Assembly: GCA_017454375.1 (NCBI GenBank)
Contig: JAFTDB010000014.1
Coordinates: forward strand, 28,210 to 92,209
Source of the DNA: Acholeplasmatales bacterium
Lineage (GTDB): Bacteria; Bacillota_I; Bacilli_A; Acholeplasmatales; Anaeroplasmataceae
DNA: 64,000 nt
Direction of reading: 5' to 3'
Shown: positions 35,359-46,102 of the stretch, one piece after another
How the letters are laid out: each line of letters opens with the position of its first letter
Numbering within the stretch: the stretch's first letter is position 1
Notes under the pieces: model-generated
What the model was told of the DNA's origin: nothing
The model's database searches: none
Seen by the model: the letters and a program-made list of their open reading frames with translations, nothing else
Position numbers and translations under genes: made by a program

Positions 35359-35742
35359 CTATCCACGTGGACGTTTTGGTGGACGACAACCATTATGAGG
35401 TACAGGTGTAACATCAGTAATAGCTGTAACTTCTAGTCCTGCAACAGCTAGAGAACGAATTGCAGCTTCTCTACCTTGACCAGGTCCTTTAACTTCTACT
35501 TCTACTTTACTAACACCTTGATCTACTGCAGACTTAGCAGCAGCTTCAGCAACCATTTGAGCAGCAAAAGGAGTTGATTTACGACTACCTTTAAAGCCTA
35601 GTGCACCAGCACTACTCCAAGAGATAACATTACCTTCTGGATCTGTAATGGTAACTATTGTATTATTGAATGTTGAGTGAATGTGTGCAACACCTACTGG
35701 AACATTCTTTTTAGTACGTCTTTTTGTAACTTTACGTGCCAT
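35359..35742 (-). CDS. rpsK: 30S ribosomal protein uS11
   Basis: 127 residues. Recognised by [20 protein letters not shown], the [12 protein letters not shown] segment and the C-terminal [18 protein letters not shown]. Lines the 30S platform near the Shine-Dalgarno helix. Seventeen bases downstream of rpsM. Confidence 0.98.
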   Translation of the reverse strand: MARKVTKRRTKKNVPVGVAHIHSTFNNTIVTITDPEGNVISWSSAGALGFKGSRKSTPFAAQMVAEAAAKSAVDQGVSKVEVEVKGPGQGREAAIRSLAVAGLEVTAITDVTPVPHNGCRPPKRPRG

Positions 35743-35759
35743 ATTATCCTTTCCTCCAA

Positions 35760-36125
35760 TTACTTCTTATGATTTGCTATAGTACGTCTTGGTCCCTTAC
35801 AAGTACGAGAATTGTTTCTTGTATTTTGACCACGAACTGGTAAATGTCTTCTATGACGCATACCTCTATAACAACCAATTTCCATTAATCTTTTAATATT
35901 TAGTGACACTTCTCTACGAAGGTCACCTTCTACTTTATATTCAGCAACTTGTGTACGAATACGACCAAGTTCATCTTCAGTTAAATTTTTAACTCTAGTA
36001 TCTTCAGATACCTTTGCAGCTGCTAAAATCTTCTTAGCAGTTGATTCACCGATACCATAAATATATTGTAAAGAGACAACTACTCTCTTTTCATTAGGAA
36101 TATCTACTCCCGCAATACGTGCCAT
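35760..36125 (-). CDS. rpsM: 30S ribosomal protein uS13
   Basis: 121 residues. [20 protein letters not shown] and [13 protein letters not shown] open it; [20 protein letters not shown] is the conserved C-terminal rRNA-binding tail. Located in the 30S head at the subunit bridge. Confidence 0.98.
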   Translation of the reverse strand: MARIAGVDIPNEKRVVVSLQYIYGIGESTAKKILAAAKVSEDTRVKNLTEDELGRIRTQVAEYKVEGDLRREVSLNIKRLMEIGCYRGMRHRRHLPVRGQNTRNNSRTCKGPRRTIANHKK

Positions 36126-36145
36126 ATTTATTGCACCAATCCTTT

Positions 36146-36259
36146 CTATCCTTGTCTTTGTTTATGCTTAGGGTTTTCACAGATAACCATTACACGGCCT
36201 TTTCTCTTGATAACCTTGCATTTATCACATATTGGTTTTACTGATGGTCTTACTTTCAT
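36146..36259 (-). CDS. rpmJ: 50S ribosomal protein bL36
   Basis: 37 residues, translated by hand: [20 protein letters not shown] and then the [17 protein letters not shown] end. Zinc ribbon residues Cys11, Cys14, Cys27 and His32 are all present, so this is the zinc-binding form. It sits in the expected place between infA and rpsM and has a GGAGG site before its ATG. Confidence 0.96.
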   Translation of the reverse strand: MKVRPSVKPICDKCKVIKRKGRVMVICENPKHKQRQG

Positions 36260-36276
36260 TTTTATACCTCCAAGTA

Positions 36277-36495
36277 TTATTTATGTCTATAAGTAATTCT
36301 TCCACGTGTTAAATCGTATGTTGAAATCTCAACAGTAACCTTATCACCTGGTAAAATGCGTATGTTATTCATGCGGATTTTACCAGAAACGTGGGCATTG
36401 ATTTTATGACCGTTAGTAAGTGTTACTATAAATTGAGTGTTAGGTAAAATTTCTTCTACAACACCTTCATATGTTATTACATCATCTTTTGCCAT
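36277..36495 (-). CDS. infA: Translation initiation factor IF-1
   Basis: 72 residues, standard length. S1/OB-fold protein: [20 protein letters not shown], then [22 protein letters not shown] and RGRITYRHK. Binds the 30S A site during initiation. Here adk is its upstream neighbour without the usual map gene in between; a 94-base gap with a hairpin separates them. Confidence 0.98.
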   Translation of the reverse strand: MAKDDVITYEGVVEEILPNTQFIVTLTNGHKINAHVSGKIRMNNIRILPGDKVTVEISTYDLTRGRITYRHK

Positions 36496-36529
36496 ATTTT
36501 TTCCTCCTATATCAGATCATATGTTTCTA

Positions 36530-36557
36530 TCATGATATCCTATAAAGGATACCATGA
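36530..36557 (-). other. 12-base-pair hairpin in the adk-infA gap
   Basis: In minus-strand RNA 36546-36557 pairs fully with 36530-36541 around a four-base loop; one pair is a G-U wobble that appears as a mismatch on the plus strand, consistent with a structure selected in the transcript. No T-run, so not a terminator. It could be a processing site or translational control for infA. Confidence 0.5.
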
Positions 36558-36589
36558 ATTCACATACTTATATTTGATATTAACCTCTT

Positions 36590-37234
36590 TTATTCACCTA
36601 AAACAGATTTTATATCGGAGAAGACTTTATCGACAGATTGATCACCATTAACAGTCTTCAAAATGTTTTGTTTAGCATAATAATTTAAAACTGGAGCTGT
36701 TTGTTTTTCGTATACATTTAAACGATTAACAACTGTTTCTTCATTATCATCAGTTCTTTGATAAAGGTCACCGCCACAGCTTGGACATTTATCTTTGATT
36801 GATTTATCGAAAACAATGTTATAAGTTTTCTTGCATTCCTTACAAACACGTCTACCAACCATACGCTTTGTAATGACATCAACGTCAACGTTAACATCAA
36901 GTACTGCATCTAATTTTAAATTGTTATCTTTTAATATTTCAGTTAGTGCTTCAGCTTGTTCTAATGTTCTAGGGAAGCCATCTAATAGGAAACCTTGTTC
37001 TTTAACATCAGCACAAGATAATCTTTCTCTTACTACACCAATAGTTACACTATCAGGTACTAAAGCACCTTTGTCCATATAGCTTTTAGCTTCTAAGCCA
37101 AGCTTTGTTCCATCAGCGATTGCCTTACGGAACATATCTCCTGTAGAGATGTGTAGGACTTTATAATATTCTTTAATGTATTCTGCCTGAGTACCTTTAC
37201 CAGCACCAGGACGACCCATAATTAATAAGTTCAT
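36590..37234 (-). CDS. adk: Adenylate kinase, zinc-LID form
   Basis: 214 residues. Interconverts ATP + AMP and 2 ADP. P-loop GRPGAGKGTQAEYI (Arg where Pro is usual), FLLDGFPRTLEQAE, and a long LID carrying CKECKKTYN and CPSCGG, the four-cysteine zinc form typical of Gram-positives. Between secY (four-base gap) and infA. Confidence 0.97.
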   Translation of the reverse strand: MNLLIMGRPGAGKGTQAEYIKEYYKVLHISTGDMFRKAIADGTKLGLEAKSYMDKGALVPDSVTIGVVRERLSCADVKEQGFLLDGFPRTLEQAEALTEILKDNNLKLDAVLDVNVDVDVITKRMVGRRVCKECKKTYNIVFDKSIKDKCPSCGGDLYQRTDDNEETVVNRLNVYEKQTAPVLNYYAKQNILKTVNGDQSVDKVFSDIKSVLGE

Positions 37235-37237
37235 ATT

Positions 37238-38569
37238 CTACTCCATAAATCCCTTATAGTCTTTAGTTTCAGAAGCAGTTTCAATTTGTCTGAATGTTTC
37301 AATAGCAACACCAACAATGATGATAAGTGATGTACCACCGATTGTGATAGCTGATGATTCTTGAGAACTGAAACCGAATGATAATGATACAATAATTGGA
37401 ACTAAAGCAAGAACTGCTAAGTAGATAGCACCAATTGTTGTAACTCTAAATAATGTTTTTGAGATTTGGTTCTTAGTTTCTAGACCAGGTCTATAACCAG
37501 GAATGAAAGCTCCTTGCTTTTCAAGATTCTCGCTGATCTTATCTGGATCAACTTGCATAAATGAATAGAAGAAACTAAAGAATATAATGAAAATTACATA
37601 GATAGTTGCTCCTATTGGTTGTGAAGATGAGAATACTTGATTGAACCAATAAGCTGTTGTGTTTGATGATGCTTGAAGTCCAAGTACACCAATAATAGTT
37701 AGTGGAATTGACATAATAGTTGAAGCGAAGATTACTGGAATAACGCTAGCACTATTAAGCTTAATTGGAATGTTCGCATCTTGAACACCTTGAGCTGTTT
37801 GTCTATTTGCATACTTAATAGGAATTTTTCTTGTTGCTCCTTCGAAGTAAACAACACCTAAGATCATAGCAACATATAATACTATAATTAGGATAAAGAA
37901 GAAACAATTCCATCCTGTGAAGTTTGCACCTAGATATTTATTAGATAGAGTAATGAACATTGTAGGTATTGATGAAATAATACCTGCAGAAATAATCATA
38001 GATGAACCATTACCTACACCATAGCGTGTAATTAAATCAGCTAGCCACATAGTGAATGCAGAACCTGCTGTAATTACGATTGCCATGTAAATGAAGAATA
38101 ACCAGTAAATTTGATTATAATCGATTACTGAGTTAATTAAGATATTTTCTGGTTTAGCACCTAAACTGAAGATAATTAACATAGCTTGTAATAATGCGAT
38201 TACAATTGTAACATATCTAGTTACTCTATTAATTTTTTCTTTACCATTTTCACCTTGTTCTCCCCATTCTTTAAGCTTAGGGATTACTAGTTGTAACATT
38301 TGTACAACGATAGATGAAGTGATATATGGAGAAATACCTAACGCTAAAATAGAGAAGTTAGATAAACCTCCGCCTGAGAATGCATTCAATACGGCTAGGA
38401 ATTCACTTCCAGCAATTGTTGCCTTAATTGTATTAGTATCAATTAATGGAATAGGAATGTAAGTTCCTGCCTTGAATACTAGCAAAAATGCAAATGTGAT
38501 TATAATCTTCAATACAATCTCACGATTGCTGAATATTTGTTTTGATTTTTCAACGAACTTATCAAACAA
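37238..38569 (-). CDS. secY: Protein translocase subunit SecY
   Basis: 443 residues with ten predicted membrane helices. Typical segments include FKAGTYIPIPLID near the N-terminus, the plug-region FSGGGLSNFSILALGISPYI, and GYRPGLETKNQISK in the large cytoplasmic loop that contacts ribosome and SecA. Central channel of SecYEG. Its start abuts the stop of rplO with no gap. Confidence 0.98.
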   Translation of the reverse strand: MFDKFVEKSKQIFSNREIVLKIIITFAFLLVFKAGTYIPIPLIDTNTIKATIAGSEFLAVLNAFSGGGLSNFSILALGISPYITSSIVVQMLQLVIPKLKEWGEQGENGKEKINRVTRYVTIVIALLQAMLIIFSLGAKPENILINSVIDYNQIYWLFFIYMAIVITAGSAFTMWLADLITRYGVGNGSSMIISAGIISSIPTMFITLSNKYLGANFTGWNCFFFILIIVLYVAMILGVVYFEGATRKIPIKYANRQTAQGVQDANIPIKLNSASVIPVIFASTIMSIPLTIIGVLGLQASSNTTAYWFNQVFSSSQPIGATIYVIFIIFFSFFYSFMQVDPDKISENLEKQGAFIPGYRPGLETKNQISKTLFRVTTIGAIYLAVLALVPIIVSLSFGFSSQESSAITIGGTSLIIIVGVAIETFRQIETASETKDYKGFME

Positions 38570-39007
38570 TTAAATCACCTCTGCAGTGCCGCCTAAATCC
38601 TCAATTGCCTTCTTTGCAGAAGCTGAAAATTTATTAGCTTTAACGGTTAATTTTTTAGTTAATTCGCCTTTACCAAGAATCTTAATACCATTTGAAGTTT
38701 CCTTAAAGAAACCTTTCTTGATTAAAAGTTCTTCTGTAACGACATCACCGTCGTTAAATGCATTTAATTGTGATAAATTTACAACTTCATATTCTACTCT
38801 GAAATGATTATGGAATCCTCTTTTAGGTAAACGTTGGAATAAAGGTAATTGTCCACCTTCGAATCCTGGACGAACACCGCCGCCAGAACGTGAATTTTGA
38901 CCTTTAGTACCCTTTCCTGCAGTTTTACCAAGTCCACTACCAATTCCACGGCCTAAACGCTTCTTAGCATGTCTAGCACCTTCAACTGGTTTTAATTGAT
39001 TTAACAT
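38570..39007 (-). CDS. rplO: 50S ribosomal protein uL15
   Basis: 145 residues. N-terminal glycine-rich extension [20 protein letters not shown] and [20 protein letters not shown] are diagnostic. Buried in 23S rRNA; late assembly protein. Adjoins secY without a gap. Confidence 0.98.
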   Translation of the reverse strand: MLNQLKPVEGARHAKKRLGRGIGSGLGKTAGKGTKGQNSRSGGGVRPGFEGGQLPLFQRLPKRGFHNHFRVEYEVVNLSQLNAFNDGDVVTEELLIKKGFFKETSNGIKILGKGELTKKLTVKANKFSASAKKAIEDLGGTAEVI

Positions 39008-39026
39008 AAATTAGGTACCTCCTTTA

Positions 39027-39200
39027 TTATTCTTCTACAACTTTTACTAAATGTGCGATTGTAACAATCATTCCTTTGATTGCTTCATTTTCTTCTTTTA
39101 CAACAGTTTGACCGATCTTCTTAAGACCTAAAGCCTTTGCTGTTGCAACTTGATTTGGCTTACGACCAATCAAGCTTTTTACTAAAGTAATCTTATACAT
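39027..39200 (-). CDS. rpmD: 50S ribosomal protein uL30
   Basis: 57 residues, translated by hand: [20 protein letters not shown] then [17 protein letters not shown]. The K-S-x-I-G-R-x-x-x-Q and L-G-L-K-K-I pattern identifies L30. Starts four bases after the rpsE stop and has the place expected between rpsE and rplO. Confidence 0.95.
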   Translation of the reverse strand: MYKITLVKSLIGRKPNQVATAKALGLKKIGQTVVKEENEAIKGMIVTIAHLVKVVEE

Positions 39201-39204
39201 AATC

Positions 39205-39717
39205 TTATCCTAAGATTTCTTCAACTGTCTTACCACGTCTCTTAGCAACAGTTTCAACAGTTTCCAAAGTCTTTAACCCTTCTATTGTAGCTCTAACTAT
39301 ATTGATAGGTGTAGCAGAACCCAATGATTTTGATAGAATGTCTGAAATACCAGCTAATTCTACAACAGCACGTACTGGACCACCAGCGATAACACCGGTA
39401 CCAGGAGCAGCTGGTCTTAAAACTACTTTACCTGCACCATAAACACCAACAACTTCATGAGGAATTGTAGTATTTACGATAGCAATTTCAACTAAATTCT
39501 TTCTTGCAGCTTCAGTTGCTTTGTTGATAGCGTCAGCTACTTCTTTAGCCTTACCAGTACCGAAACCTACTCTACCCTTCTTGTCGCCAATAACAACTAG
39601 AGCAGCGAAACGGAATCTTCTACCACCTTTAACAACCTTAGTTACACGATTAACTTTAACAACTCTTTCTTCGAATTCTGGTTGTTCTACTTCTTGTTTC
39701 TTTAATTCTTCAGCCAT
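39205..39717 (-). CDS. rpsE: 30S ribosomal protein uS5
   Basis: 170 residues. [20 protein letters not shown] and [20 protein letters not shown] form the N-terminal dsRBD-like domain; the C-terminal part holds [20 protein letters not shown]. Takes part in decoding accuracy and mRNA helicase activity of the ribosome. Confidence 0.98.
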   Translation of the reverse strand: MAEELKKQEVEQPEFEERVVKVNRVTKVVKGGRRFRFAALVVIGDKKGRVGFGTGKAKEVADAINKATEAARKNLVEIAIVNTTIPHEVVGVYGAGKVVLRPAAPGTGVIAGGPVRAVVELAGISDILSKSLGSATPINIVRATIEGLKTLETVETVAKRRGKTVEEILG

Positions 39718-39729
39718 TTTTCAAACCTC

Positions 39730-40092
39730 CTAGAATTTTAAGCCAGCAGCTCTTGCTGCTTCTGCTAAAGCTTTTACACGACCATGATATAAATAACCAC
39801 CACGATCGAATACAACATTTTCAATTTTTAAAGCTAGTGCACGTTTAGCAACTAATTCGCCAACAGCTTTTGCTGCTTCAACGTTTCCACCATTCTTTAA
39901 TGATAATTCTTTATCTAATGAAGAAGCACTACATAAAGTTTTACCTGTTAAATCATCAATAACTTGTGCGTAAATGTTAGTATTTGAACGGAATACGTTA
40001 AGTCTTGGCTTAGCAGCTGTTCCATTTAAATTTTGACGGATACGCAAATGTCTTTTGATTCTAGATTTATTTCTTGAAATCTTATTAATCAT
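39730..40092 (-). CDS. rplR: 50S ribosomal protein uL18
   Basis: 120 residues. [37 protein letters not shown] and [20 protein letters not shown] are typical. Binds 5S rRNA with L5. Normal spc order rplF-rplR-rpsE. Confidence 0.98.
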   Translation of the reverse strand: MINKISRNKSRIKRHLRIRQNLNGTAAKPRLNVFRSNTNIYAQVIDDLTGKTLCSASSLDKELSLKNGGNVEAAKAVGELVAKRALALKIENVVFDRGGYLYHGRVKALAEAARAAGLKF

Positions 40093-40112
40093 ATACTAGC
40101 ACTCCTTCCAGA

Positions 40113-40655
40113 CTACTTCTTAGCAGTCTTTCCTTCCTTACGACGGATATGTTCGTAATCATACTTAAAGCCTTTACCCTTATAAGGTTCTGGTTTACGT
40201 ACTTCACGGATTTCTGCCGCAAATTGTCCAACCTTTTGTTTGTCACAGCCAGAAATAATAATTGTAGTGTTCTTTGGTAACTCTACCTTTAATCCCTCTG
40301 GAACTGGCATTTCAACAGGATGAGAATATCCTGCTGCAAGTGTTAATGTTGTACCAGCTAATGTAGCACGGTAACCAACACCATTAATTTCTATAGTCTT
40401 TTTGAATCCTTCAGATACACCAACAACCATGTTATTTAATAAAGCACGTGTTGTACCATGAATAGTTTTCATAGCTTTTGTATCGTTTGGACGCTTAACT
40501 TCAGCCTTTGTTGCTTCTACTTCGATTTTTAAGTCATTATTGAACTTGGCAGTTAATTCTCCCTTAGGGCCCTTAACAGTAACGTTATTGCCTTCAGCAA
40601 CTGTTACAGTAACACCTGCAGGGATGCTTATTGCCTTATTACCAATACGAGACAT
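40113..40655 (-). CDS. rplF: 50S ribosomal protein uL6
   Basis: 180 residues. Begins [19 protein letters not shown], contains the duplicated L6 fold and the conserved [20 protein letters not shown] end. Located at the base of the L7/L12 stalk near the GTPase centre. Confidence 0.98.
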   Translation of the reverse strand: MSRIGNKAISIPAGVTVTVAEGNNVTVKGPKGELTAKFNNDLKIEVEATKAEVKRPNDTKAMKTIHGTTRALLNNMVVGVSEGFKKTIEINGVGYRATLAGTTLTLAAGYSHPVEMPVPEGLKVELPKNTTIIISGCDKQKVGQFAAEIREVRKPEPYKGKGFKYDYEHIRRKEGKTAKK

Positions 40656-40701
40656 AAAAACACCTCCTATTTTCTTCTGTTAATTTTAATTTGTTTGAAT
40701 A

Positions 40702-41094
40702 TTACCAAACGTAGGCTAATACTTCTCCACCGATATTAAGCTTACGAGCTTCCTTGTCAGACATAATACCTTTAGAAGTTGAAATAATTGCTACTCCTAA
40801 ACCATTTAATACCTTAGGTAAGTTTTCAGCGTTTGTATGAACGCGTAGGCTTGGTTTAGAAATTCTCTTTAAACCTTTGATAACTCTTTGGCCATCTTCA
40901 GTATATTTTAATGTAATTGTAGTTACACTCTTAACTTCGTCAGTAGCCTTGAAGTCAACAATATATCCTTCTTCTTTAAGAACCTTTAAGATTGCAAGCT
41001 TAACACTTGATGTAGGAACTAAAACTGTTTCTTTACGCATTGCACAAGCATTCTTGATACGTGTTAACATATCTGCAATTGGATCTGTCATCAT
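40702..41094 (-). CDS. rpsH: 30S ribosomal protein uS8
   Basis: 130 residues. TDPIADMLTRIKNACAMRKE at the start and GLGVAIISTSKGIMSDKEAR toward the end are diagnostic. Primary 16S rRNA binder and, in E. coli, translational repressor of the spc operon. Two consecutive Met codons leave a one-residue uncertainty at the start. Confidence 0.98.
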   Translation of the reverse strand: MMTDPIADMLTRIKNACAMRKETVLVPTSSVKLAILKVLKEEGYIVDFKATDEVKSVTTITLKYTEDGQRVIKGLKRISKPSLRVHTNAENLPKVLNGLGVAIISTSKGIMSDKEARKLNIGGEVLAYVW

Positions 41095-41113
41095 ATATAT
41101 TCTTTTCTCCCTT

Positions 41114-41299
41114 CTACCAACTAGATTTTTTAACGCCTGGAATTTGTCCCTTGTAAGCTAACTCACGGAAACAAATACGACATAATTTGAATTTGCTAAT
41201 TACAGCATGTGGACGACCACAACGTTCGCAACGAGTATATTCACGTGCGCTATATTTTGCTTTTCTATGATTCTTAACGATCATTGATGTCTTTGCCAT
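41114..41299 (-). CDS. rpsZ: 30S ribosomal protein uS14, type Z (zinc)
   Basis: 61 residues, the short zinc form: [20 protein letters not shown] then RICFREL, with cysteines 24, 27, 40 and 43 as ligands. Located in the 30S head. Bacillota with this copy often have a second, zinc-free rpsN elsewhere; none is in this window. Confidence 0.97.
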   Translation of the reverse strand: MAKTSMIVKNHRKAKYSAREYTRCERCGRPHAVISKFKLCRICFRELAYKGQIPGVKKSSW

Positions 41300-41314
41300 A
41301 GTCTTGTGTCCCTC

Positions 41315-41854
41315 TTACTTTCTGTAAGGCATGCCAAGTAATGTTAATAAGGCACGGCCTTCCTCATCTGTTTTTGCAGTAGTAACGATTACGATGTCTA
41401 AACCACGAATCTTCTTAACTTGGTCGAAATTAACTTCAGGGAAGATTAATTGTTCTTTAACACCAAGTGTGTAGTTACCTCTACCATCAAATCCGTTAGG
41501 ATTGATACCATGGAAGTCTCTTACACGTGGTAGGGCGATTGATACTAGCTTATCTAAGAATTCATACATTCTTTCGCCTCTTAATGTTACTTTACAGCCA
41601 ATAGGCATACCTTCACGTAATTTGAAGTTAGCGATTGACTTCTTAGCTTTAGTAATAATAGGCTTTTGGCCAGAAATAGCTGTCATTTCAACTACTGCGT
41701 CATCTAACATTTTAGAGTTTTGAACAGCTTCGCCAACACCCATATTTAATACGATCTTGTCAAGTCTTGGAATCTCCATTGATGACTTGTATGAAAATTT
41801 CTTAGCAAGTTCTGCTCTTACAGATGTTTGATATTTTTCTTGTAAACGATTCAT
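41315..41854 (-). CDS. rplE: 50S ribosomal protein uL5
   Basis: 179 residues. [20 protein letters not shown], then [20 protein letters not shown] and [18 protein letters not shown] are diagnostic. Binds 5S rRNA and contacts P-site tRNA. Confidence 0.98.
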   Translation of the reverse strand: MNRLQEKYQTSVRAELAKKFSYKSSMEIPRLDKIVLNMGVGEAVQNSKMLDDAVVEMTAISGQKPIITKAKKSIANFKLREGMPIGCKVTLRGERMYEFLDKLVSIALPRVRDFHGINPNGFDGRGNYTLGVKEQLIFPEVNFDQVKKIRGLDIVIVTTAKTDEEGRALLTLLGMPYRK

Positions 41855-41868
41855 AAAAGCACTCCCTC

Positions 41869-42234
41869 CTACTTAAACTCATAATCAGATTTCTTAGAAA
41901 CTCTGACTTTAGTTTTAGTTACCTTTCCATTTTTGTCAGTTGATTCAACAACCTTGATTCCAACTCTTGTTGGTTTTTTAGCTTTTGGATCCCAAAGCAT
42001 AACGTTAGATGCATCAATTGGAGCTTCTTTCTCAACGATTCCGCCTTGTTGATTCTCTTGTGTAGGTTTTTGATGTTTCTTAACGATGTTAACACCTTCA
42101 ACCTTAACCTTGTTAGTCTTAGGATAAACAGCTAAAACTTTACCAGTTCTTGGTGTTTTAGCACCTTTTTTATCTTCAGTAAATCTATCTTTACCAGCGA
42201 TAATTACTACAGTGTCTCCAGTTTTAATATTCAT
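41869..42234 (-). CDS. rplX: 50S ribosomal protein uL24
   Basis: 121 residues, somewhat longer than the usual 100-105. The KOW motif [13 protein letters not shown] is interrupted from its downstream half by [39 protein letters not shown] follows. The extra length is an insert after the KOW Gly-Lys and a Lys-rich C-terminus. Early assembly protein at the exit tunnel. Confidence 0.97.
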   Translation of the reverse strand: MNIKTGDTVVIIAGKDRFTEDKKGAKTPRTGKVLAVYPKTNKVKVEGVNIVKKHQKPTQENQQGGIVEKEAPIDASNVMLWDPKAKKPTRVGIKVVESTDKNGKVTKTKVRVSKKSDYEFK

Positions 42235-42245
42235 AACTATACCTC

Positions 42246-42614
42246 CTATAGAACCTCAGGAGCTAAAGATACAATTTTCATGAAGTCTTTTTCACGTAAT
42301 TCTCTAGCAACTGGTCCGAAAATACGAGTACCACGTGGAGTCTTATCTTCACGGATGATTACTGCTGCATTTTCGTCAAATTTAATGTAAGAACCATCTG
42401 GTCTACGAAGACCTTTCTTAGTTCTAACGATTACTGCTTTAACTACATCACCTTTTTTAACTTGTCCGTTAGGTGTTGCTTCCTTAACTGAGCATACAAC
42501 GATATCGCCAACATTAGCATATCTGTGTAGTGCACCGCCAAGGACTTTAATTATTAATAATTCACGAGCACCGCTGTTATCAGCAACTGCTACTCTAGTC
42601 TCTTGTTGTACCAT
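42246..42614 (-). CDS. rplN: 50S ribosomal protein uL14
   Basis: 122 residues, the standard length. [40 protein letters not shown] and [20 protein letters not shown] are characteristic. Contacts 16S rRNA in an intersubunit bridge. Confidence 0.98.
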   Translation of the reverse strand: MVQQETRVAVADNSGARELLIIKVLGGALHRYANVGDIVVCSVKEATPNGQVKKGDVVKAVIVRTKKGLRRPDGSYIKFDENAAVIIREDKTPRGTRIFGPVARELREKDFMKIVSLAPEVL

Positions 42615-42632
42615 TATTCAATTGCCTCCTAA

Positions 42633-42893
42633 CTAAAGTGCTTCTGCAACTGTAACGATTTCAACTAGTGTATATCTTACAGTCTTTGATAAAGGTCTTG
42701 TTTCCATAAAGCGAACTATGTCGCCAACCTTTGCTTGATTTTGTTCATCATGAACATGGAATTTAGAAGTTTTCTTAACTCTCTTCTTATAAATAGGATG
42801 AATATCGAATGTATCAACAGCTACAACGATTGTCTTATCCATAGAATCAGAAACTACTTTTCCAGTGAAAAATTTTCTACTATTACGTTCCAT
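42633..42893 (-). CDS. rpsQ: 30S ribosomal protein uS17
   Basis: 86 residues. [39 protein letters not shown] and [20 protein letters not shown] match S17. Primary 16S rRNA binding protein of the 5' domain. Confidence 0.98.
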   Translation of the reverse strand: MERNSRKFFTGKVVSDSMDKTIVVAVDTFDIHPIYKKRVKKTSKFHVHDEQNQAKVGDIVRFMETRPLSKTVRYTLVEIVTVAEAL

Positions 42894-42904
42894 GATAAAT
42901 CCTC

Positions 42905-43123
42905 CTAATTAGAAGCCTTGCTAGCTGTTTCTTTTTCAGTAATAACTGTCTTCATTCTAGCAATGTTCTTTTTAATTTCATTCATACGAGCAGGATTTTC
43001 AAGATTGCCTAAAGCTGCTTGGAATTTTAGGTTGAATAATTCTTCCTTTAATTCAGCAATTTTAGCATTAATTTCTTCAACACTCATTTTACGAATTGAT
43101 TTATTAACTTCTGTCTTTTTCAT
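42905..43123 (-). CDS. rpmC: 50S ribosomal protein uL29
   Basis: 72 residues: helical hairpin with [19 protein letters not shown] and [20 protein letters not shown]. Lies at the tunnel exit, where signal recognition particle and trigger factor dock. Start overlaps the rplP stop by one base. Confidence 0.97.
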   Translation of the reverse strand: MKKTEVNKSIRKMSVEEINAKIAELKEELFNLKFQAALGNLENPARMNEIKKNIARMKTVITEKETASKASN

Positions 43124-43539
43124 TATTGCTCGTCACCTTTTGCAATTATCTTTGTAGAGCAAGGTAATTTGTGTGATGCAAGACGTAATGCTTCTCTTGC
43201 GATATCTTCACTAACACCAGCTACTTCAAATAAAATTACACCTTTCTTAACTACTGCAACCCAGCATTCAGGAGCACCTTTACCAGAACCCATACGTACA
43301 GCAAGAGGTTTCTTTGTCTTAGATAGATGTGGGAATACCTTAATCCATACTTGACCTTGACGGTTCATCTTACGAGTAATGGCAACACGGGCAGCTTCTA
43401 ATTGGTTATTTGTTAACCAACAGCCTTCAGTTGCAACTAAACCGAATTCACCGAATGCGAATTCAGTACCACCTTTAGCTTTTCCATGGAAATAAACTCT
43501 ATGTGGACGACGGTATTTTGTTCTTTTAGGCATTAACAT
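43123..43539 (-). CDS. rplP: 50S ribosomal protein uL16
   Basis: 138 residues. [20 protein letters not shown], then [20 protein letters not shown] and [20 protein letters not shown] are diagnostic. The first ATG (43539) is ten bases from the AAGGAGG inside the end of rpsC; a second ATG two codons later gives the more usual MPKR start, and either is possible. Sits near the A site. Confidence 0.97.
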   Translation of the reverse strand: MLMPKRTKYRRPHRVYFHGKAKGGTEFAFGEFGLVATEGCWLTNNQLEAARVAITRKMNRQGQVWIKVFPHLSKTKKPLAVRMGSGKGAPECWVAVVKKGVILFEVAGVSEDIAREALRLASHKLPCSTKIIAKGDEQ

Positions 43540-43541
43540 AA

Positions 43542-44300
43542 TTACTTGTCCTCCTTTTGAGCTTTTTCTTCTTTTGCAGGTTTATCTTCTCTAGGTTTTC
43601 TTGGACCTTTCTTTAATGTTTGTTTCTTAACATCATTTTCGAAAGCTCTAGGTTCTACATTGAATACTTCTCCTTTGTAGATCCATACTTTGATACCTAA
43701 TTTACCATAAGTAGTGTTTGCTTCTGCAATAGCATAATCAACATCAGCACGAAGAGTTTGTAGTGGAACTTGTCCTTCATTATAACCTTCGCTTCTAGCC
43801 ATTTCAGCACCGCCAAGACGACCAGAAATTAATGTCTTAACACCCTTAGCACCAGCCTTTAATGCTCTTTGAATAGCCATCTTTTGAACACGACGGAATG
43901 AAGCACGAGCTTCAAGTTGGTCAGCCATAGATTGAGCTACTAAATTAGCATCTAATTCTGGACGTTTAATTTCTACTATATTAAGGATAATTTCCTTCTT
44001 AGTAATGAATTTTAATTCTTTAACAACTGCGTTCTTAGTTTCGCCTTCGTGACCGATAACTACACCAGGTTTAGCAGTGTATAGAGTAATTTTTACTCTA
44101 TCTTTATTGTTGGCACCTTTAACACGTTCAATAATAACACGTGATACAGCAGCCTTCTTATATACTGTCTTTAGATATTCTCTAATTTTTAAGTCTTCAT
44201 GTAATAAATCAGCTACTGAATTCTTATCAGCATACCAAGCAGCATCCCAATCACGGATTATACCAACTCTTAGACCAACTGGACTAACTTTTTGACCCAT
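43542..44300 (-). CDS. rpsC: 30S ribosomal protein uS3
   Basis: 252 residues with a Lys-rich C-terminal tail. [20 protein letters not shown], the KH domain ([20 protein letters not shown]) and [20 protein letters not shown] are present. Part of the mRNA entry tunnel. Its last codons contain the rplP ribosome binding site. Confidence 0.98.
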   Translation of the reverse strand: MGQKVSPVGLRVGIIRDWDAAWYADKNSVADLLHEDLKIREYLKTVYKKAAVSRVIIERVKGANNKDRVKITLYTAKPGVVIGHEGETKNAVVKELKFITKKEIILNIVEIKRPELDANLVAQSMADQLEARASFRRVQKMAIQRALKAGAKGVKTLISGRLGGAEMARSEGYNEGQVPLQTLRADVDYAIAEANTTYGKLGIKVWIYKGEVFNVEPRAFENDVKKQTLKKGPRKPREDKPAKEEKAQKEDK

Positions 44301-44303
44301 GTT

Positions 44304-44648
44304 TTATGCCTCCTCCTTATGTTCAGCAACTACCACTGTGATGTGGCAAGTTCTTTTCATAATAACGTCTCCACGACCTTTAGCACGTGGGAACATTCTC
44401 TTCATTCTCATACCATCAGTTACGAAACATTCCTTAACATATAAGTTTTCAGGATTCATTTCATAATTGTGTTCTGCATTTGCACATGCAGAATTTAATA
44501 CTTTTAACACAACCTCACAAGCTTGTTTGTTAGTTAATTTTAAGATTGCTCTAGCTTCTGCTACATCCTTGTTACGGATTAAATCAACAACTAAGCGAGC
44601 CTTACGAGGAGTGATTCTAACTGTTTTTGCAATTGCTTTTGCTTCCAT
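44304..44648 (-). CDS. rplV: 50S ribosomal protein uL22
   Basis: 114 residues. [20 protein letters not shown], then [20 protein letters not shown] and the tunnel-lining loop region [20 protein letters not shown]. The beta-hairpin reaches into the exit tunnel; no macrolide-resistance-like change is obvious. Confidence 0.98.
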   Translation of the reverse strand: MEAKAIAKTVRITPRKARLVVDLIRNKDVAEARAILKLTNKQACEVVLKVLNSACANAEHNYEMNPENLYVKECFVTDGMRMKRMFPRAKGRGDVIMKRTCHITVVVAEHKEEA

Positions 44649-44666
44649 ATTAATTCTTTCCTCCTA

Positions 44667-44945
44667 CTAAGCTGCTTTCTTATCATCTGTGCCTGTGTGG
44701 CCTTTAAATGTTCTTGTTGGTGCAAATTCACCAAGCTTATGACCTACCATGTCTTCTGTAACATATACAGGAACATGAGTACGGCCGTTATATACTGCGA
44801 TAGTTAAGCCAACGAATGCAGGGAAGATTGTTGATCTACGTGACCAAGTTTGAATAACTTTCTTATCTCCGCTTTCAGCTTGTGCTTGAACTTTTTTCAT
44901 TAAATGTTCATCGCAGAAAGGACCTTTTTTAATTGATCTAGACAT
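44667..44945 (-). CDS. rpsS: 30S ribosomal protein uS19
   Basis: 92 residues. [38 protein letters not shown] and [20 protein letters not shown] are all conserved. Binds S13 in the 30S head. Confidence 0.98.
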   Translation of the reverse strand: MSRSIKKGPFCDEHLMKKVQAQAESGDKKVIQTWSRRSTIFPAFVGLTIAVYNGRTHVPVYVTEDMVGHKLGEFAPTRTFKGHTGTDDKKAA

Positions 44946-44959
44946 TACTATTCTTCCTC

Positions 44960-45793
44960 CTACTTATCGTTTCTTCTTCTAACGATTAATTTATTAGAAG
45001 CTTTCTTATGCTTACGAGTCTTTAAACCAAGTGCTGGTTTACCCCAAGGTGTCATTGGAGATGGGTGACCAATTGGACACTTACCTTCACCACCACCATG
45101 AGGGTGATCTACTGGGTTCATTACTGAACCACGAACTTCTGGACGTAAACCCATATGACGAGCTCTACCAGCTTTACCAATTCTTACTAATTCATGTGAT
45201 TCGTTACCAACTTCACCGATAGTTGCTTTACAAGTAGCTAATACCTTACGAACTTCGCCGCTTGATAAACGAACCAATACATAATTACCTTCACGACCAA
45301 GGATTTGAGCAGAAACACCAGCTGATCTAGCTAATTGTCCACCTTTTCCTGGGTGAAGTTCAATGTTATGAATTAAAGCACCAACTGGAATTACACCAAT
45401 TGGAAGTGCGTTGCCGACTTTGATATCAGCTTTAGCACCAGATTCTACAACCATACCTACTGTTAATCCCTTAGGAGCTAGGATATATCTCTTTTCACCA
45501 TCTTTATAAGATAGTAAAGCGATATTAGCTGATCTATTTGGATCATATTCAATAGTTTTTACTGTTGCAGGGATATCATCTTTATTTCTCTTGAAATCGA
45601 TGATACGATATTTTCTCTTAACACCGCCGCCTCTATGACGTACTGTGATTCTACCAGTGTTGTTACGACCAGCATTCTTCTTAAGAGGAGCTAATAGAGA
45701 TTTTTCTGGAGTGTCAGTTGTGATTTCTTCGAATGTTAAAACTGACATGTTACGTCTACCGTTAGACGTTGGCTTATATTTTCTAACTGCCAT
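44960..45793 (-). CDS. rplB: 50S ribosomal protein uL2
   Basis: 277 residues from the ATG at 45793 ([19 protein letters not shown]). The longer 45814 reading would start with a GTG inside the GGGGAGG ribosome site, so it is rejected. [40 protein letters not shown] and [11 protein letters not shown] are diagnostic, including the His residue region near the peptidyl transferase centre. Confidence 0.98.
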   Translation of the reverse strand: MAVRKYKPTSNGRRNMSVLTFEEITTDTPEKSLLAPLKKNAGRNNTGRITVRHRGGGVKRKYRIIDFKRNKDDIPATVKTIEYDPNRSANIALLSYKDGEKRYILAPKGLTVGMVVESGAKADIKVGNALPIGVIPVGALIHNIELHPGKGGQLARSAGVSAQILGREGNYVLVRLSSGEVRKVLATCKATIGEVGNESHELVRIGKAGRARHMGLRPEVRGSVMNPVDHPHGGGEGKCPIGHPSPMTPWGKPALGLKTRKHKKASNKLIVRRRNDK

Positions 45794-45813
45794 AGTTAAT
45801 ATTTTCCTCCCCA

Positions 45814-46101
45814 CTAAATTTCGAATGCAGCAATCTTATCACCATCAGCAAGCTTTACGATAGCCTTCTTATATGCAGGTTTGAAACCGATATATTGGCC
45901 AACTCTAGCTCTCTTAGGTAATACGTTTACTGTATTTACGCTTAATACTTTTACTTTGAAGATTTCTTCTACTGCGTTCTTGATTTCAATCTTGTTAGCA
46001 GTTTTGTTAACTTTGAAAGTGTACTTGTTGAAATCTTCTTTTAATTTGATTGTCTTTTCAGTAATGATAGGACCTTGAATAATATCATAAGATTTAGTCA
46101 T
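45814..46101 (-). CDS. rplW: 50S ribosomal protein uL23
   Basis: 95 residues. [20 protein letters not shown], then [20 protein letters not shown] and [20 protein letters not shown]. Docking site of trigger factor at the tunnel exit. One base separates its ATG from the rplD stop. Confidence 0.98.
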   Translation of the reverse strand: MTKSYDIIQGPIITEKTIKLKEDFNKYTFKVNKTANKIEIKNAVEEIFKVKVLSVNTVNVLPKRARVGQYIGFKPAYKKAIVKLADGDKIAAFEI

Positions 46102-46102
46102 A

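Noticed and set aside
36530..36557. Hairpin between adk and infA as a terminator
   Set aside because: No T-run follows and the operon clearly continues downstream into essential genes.
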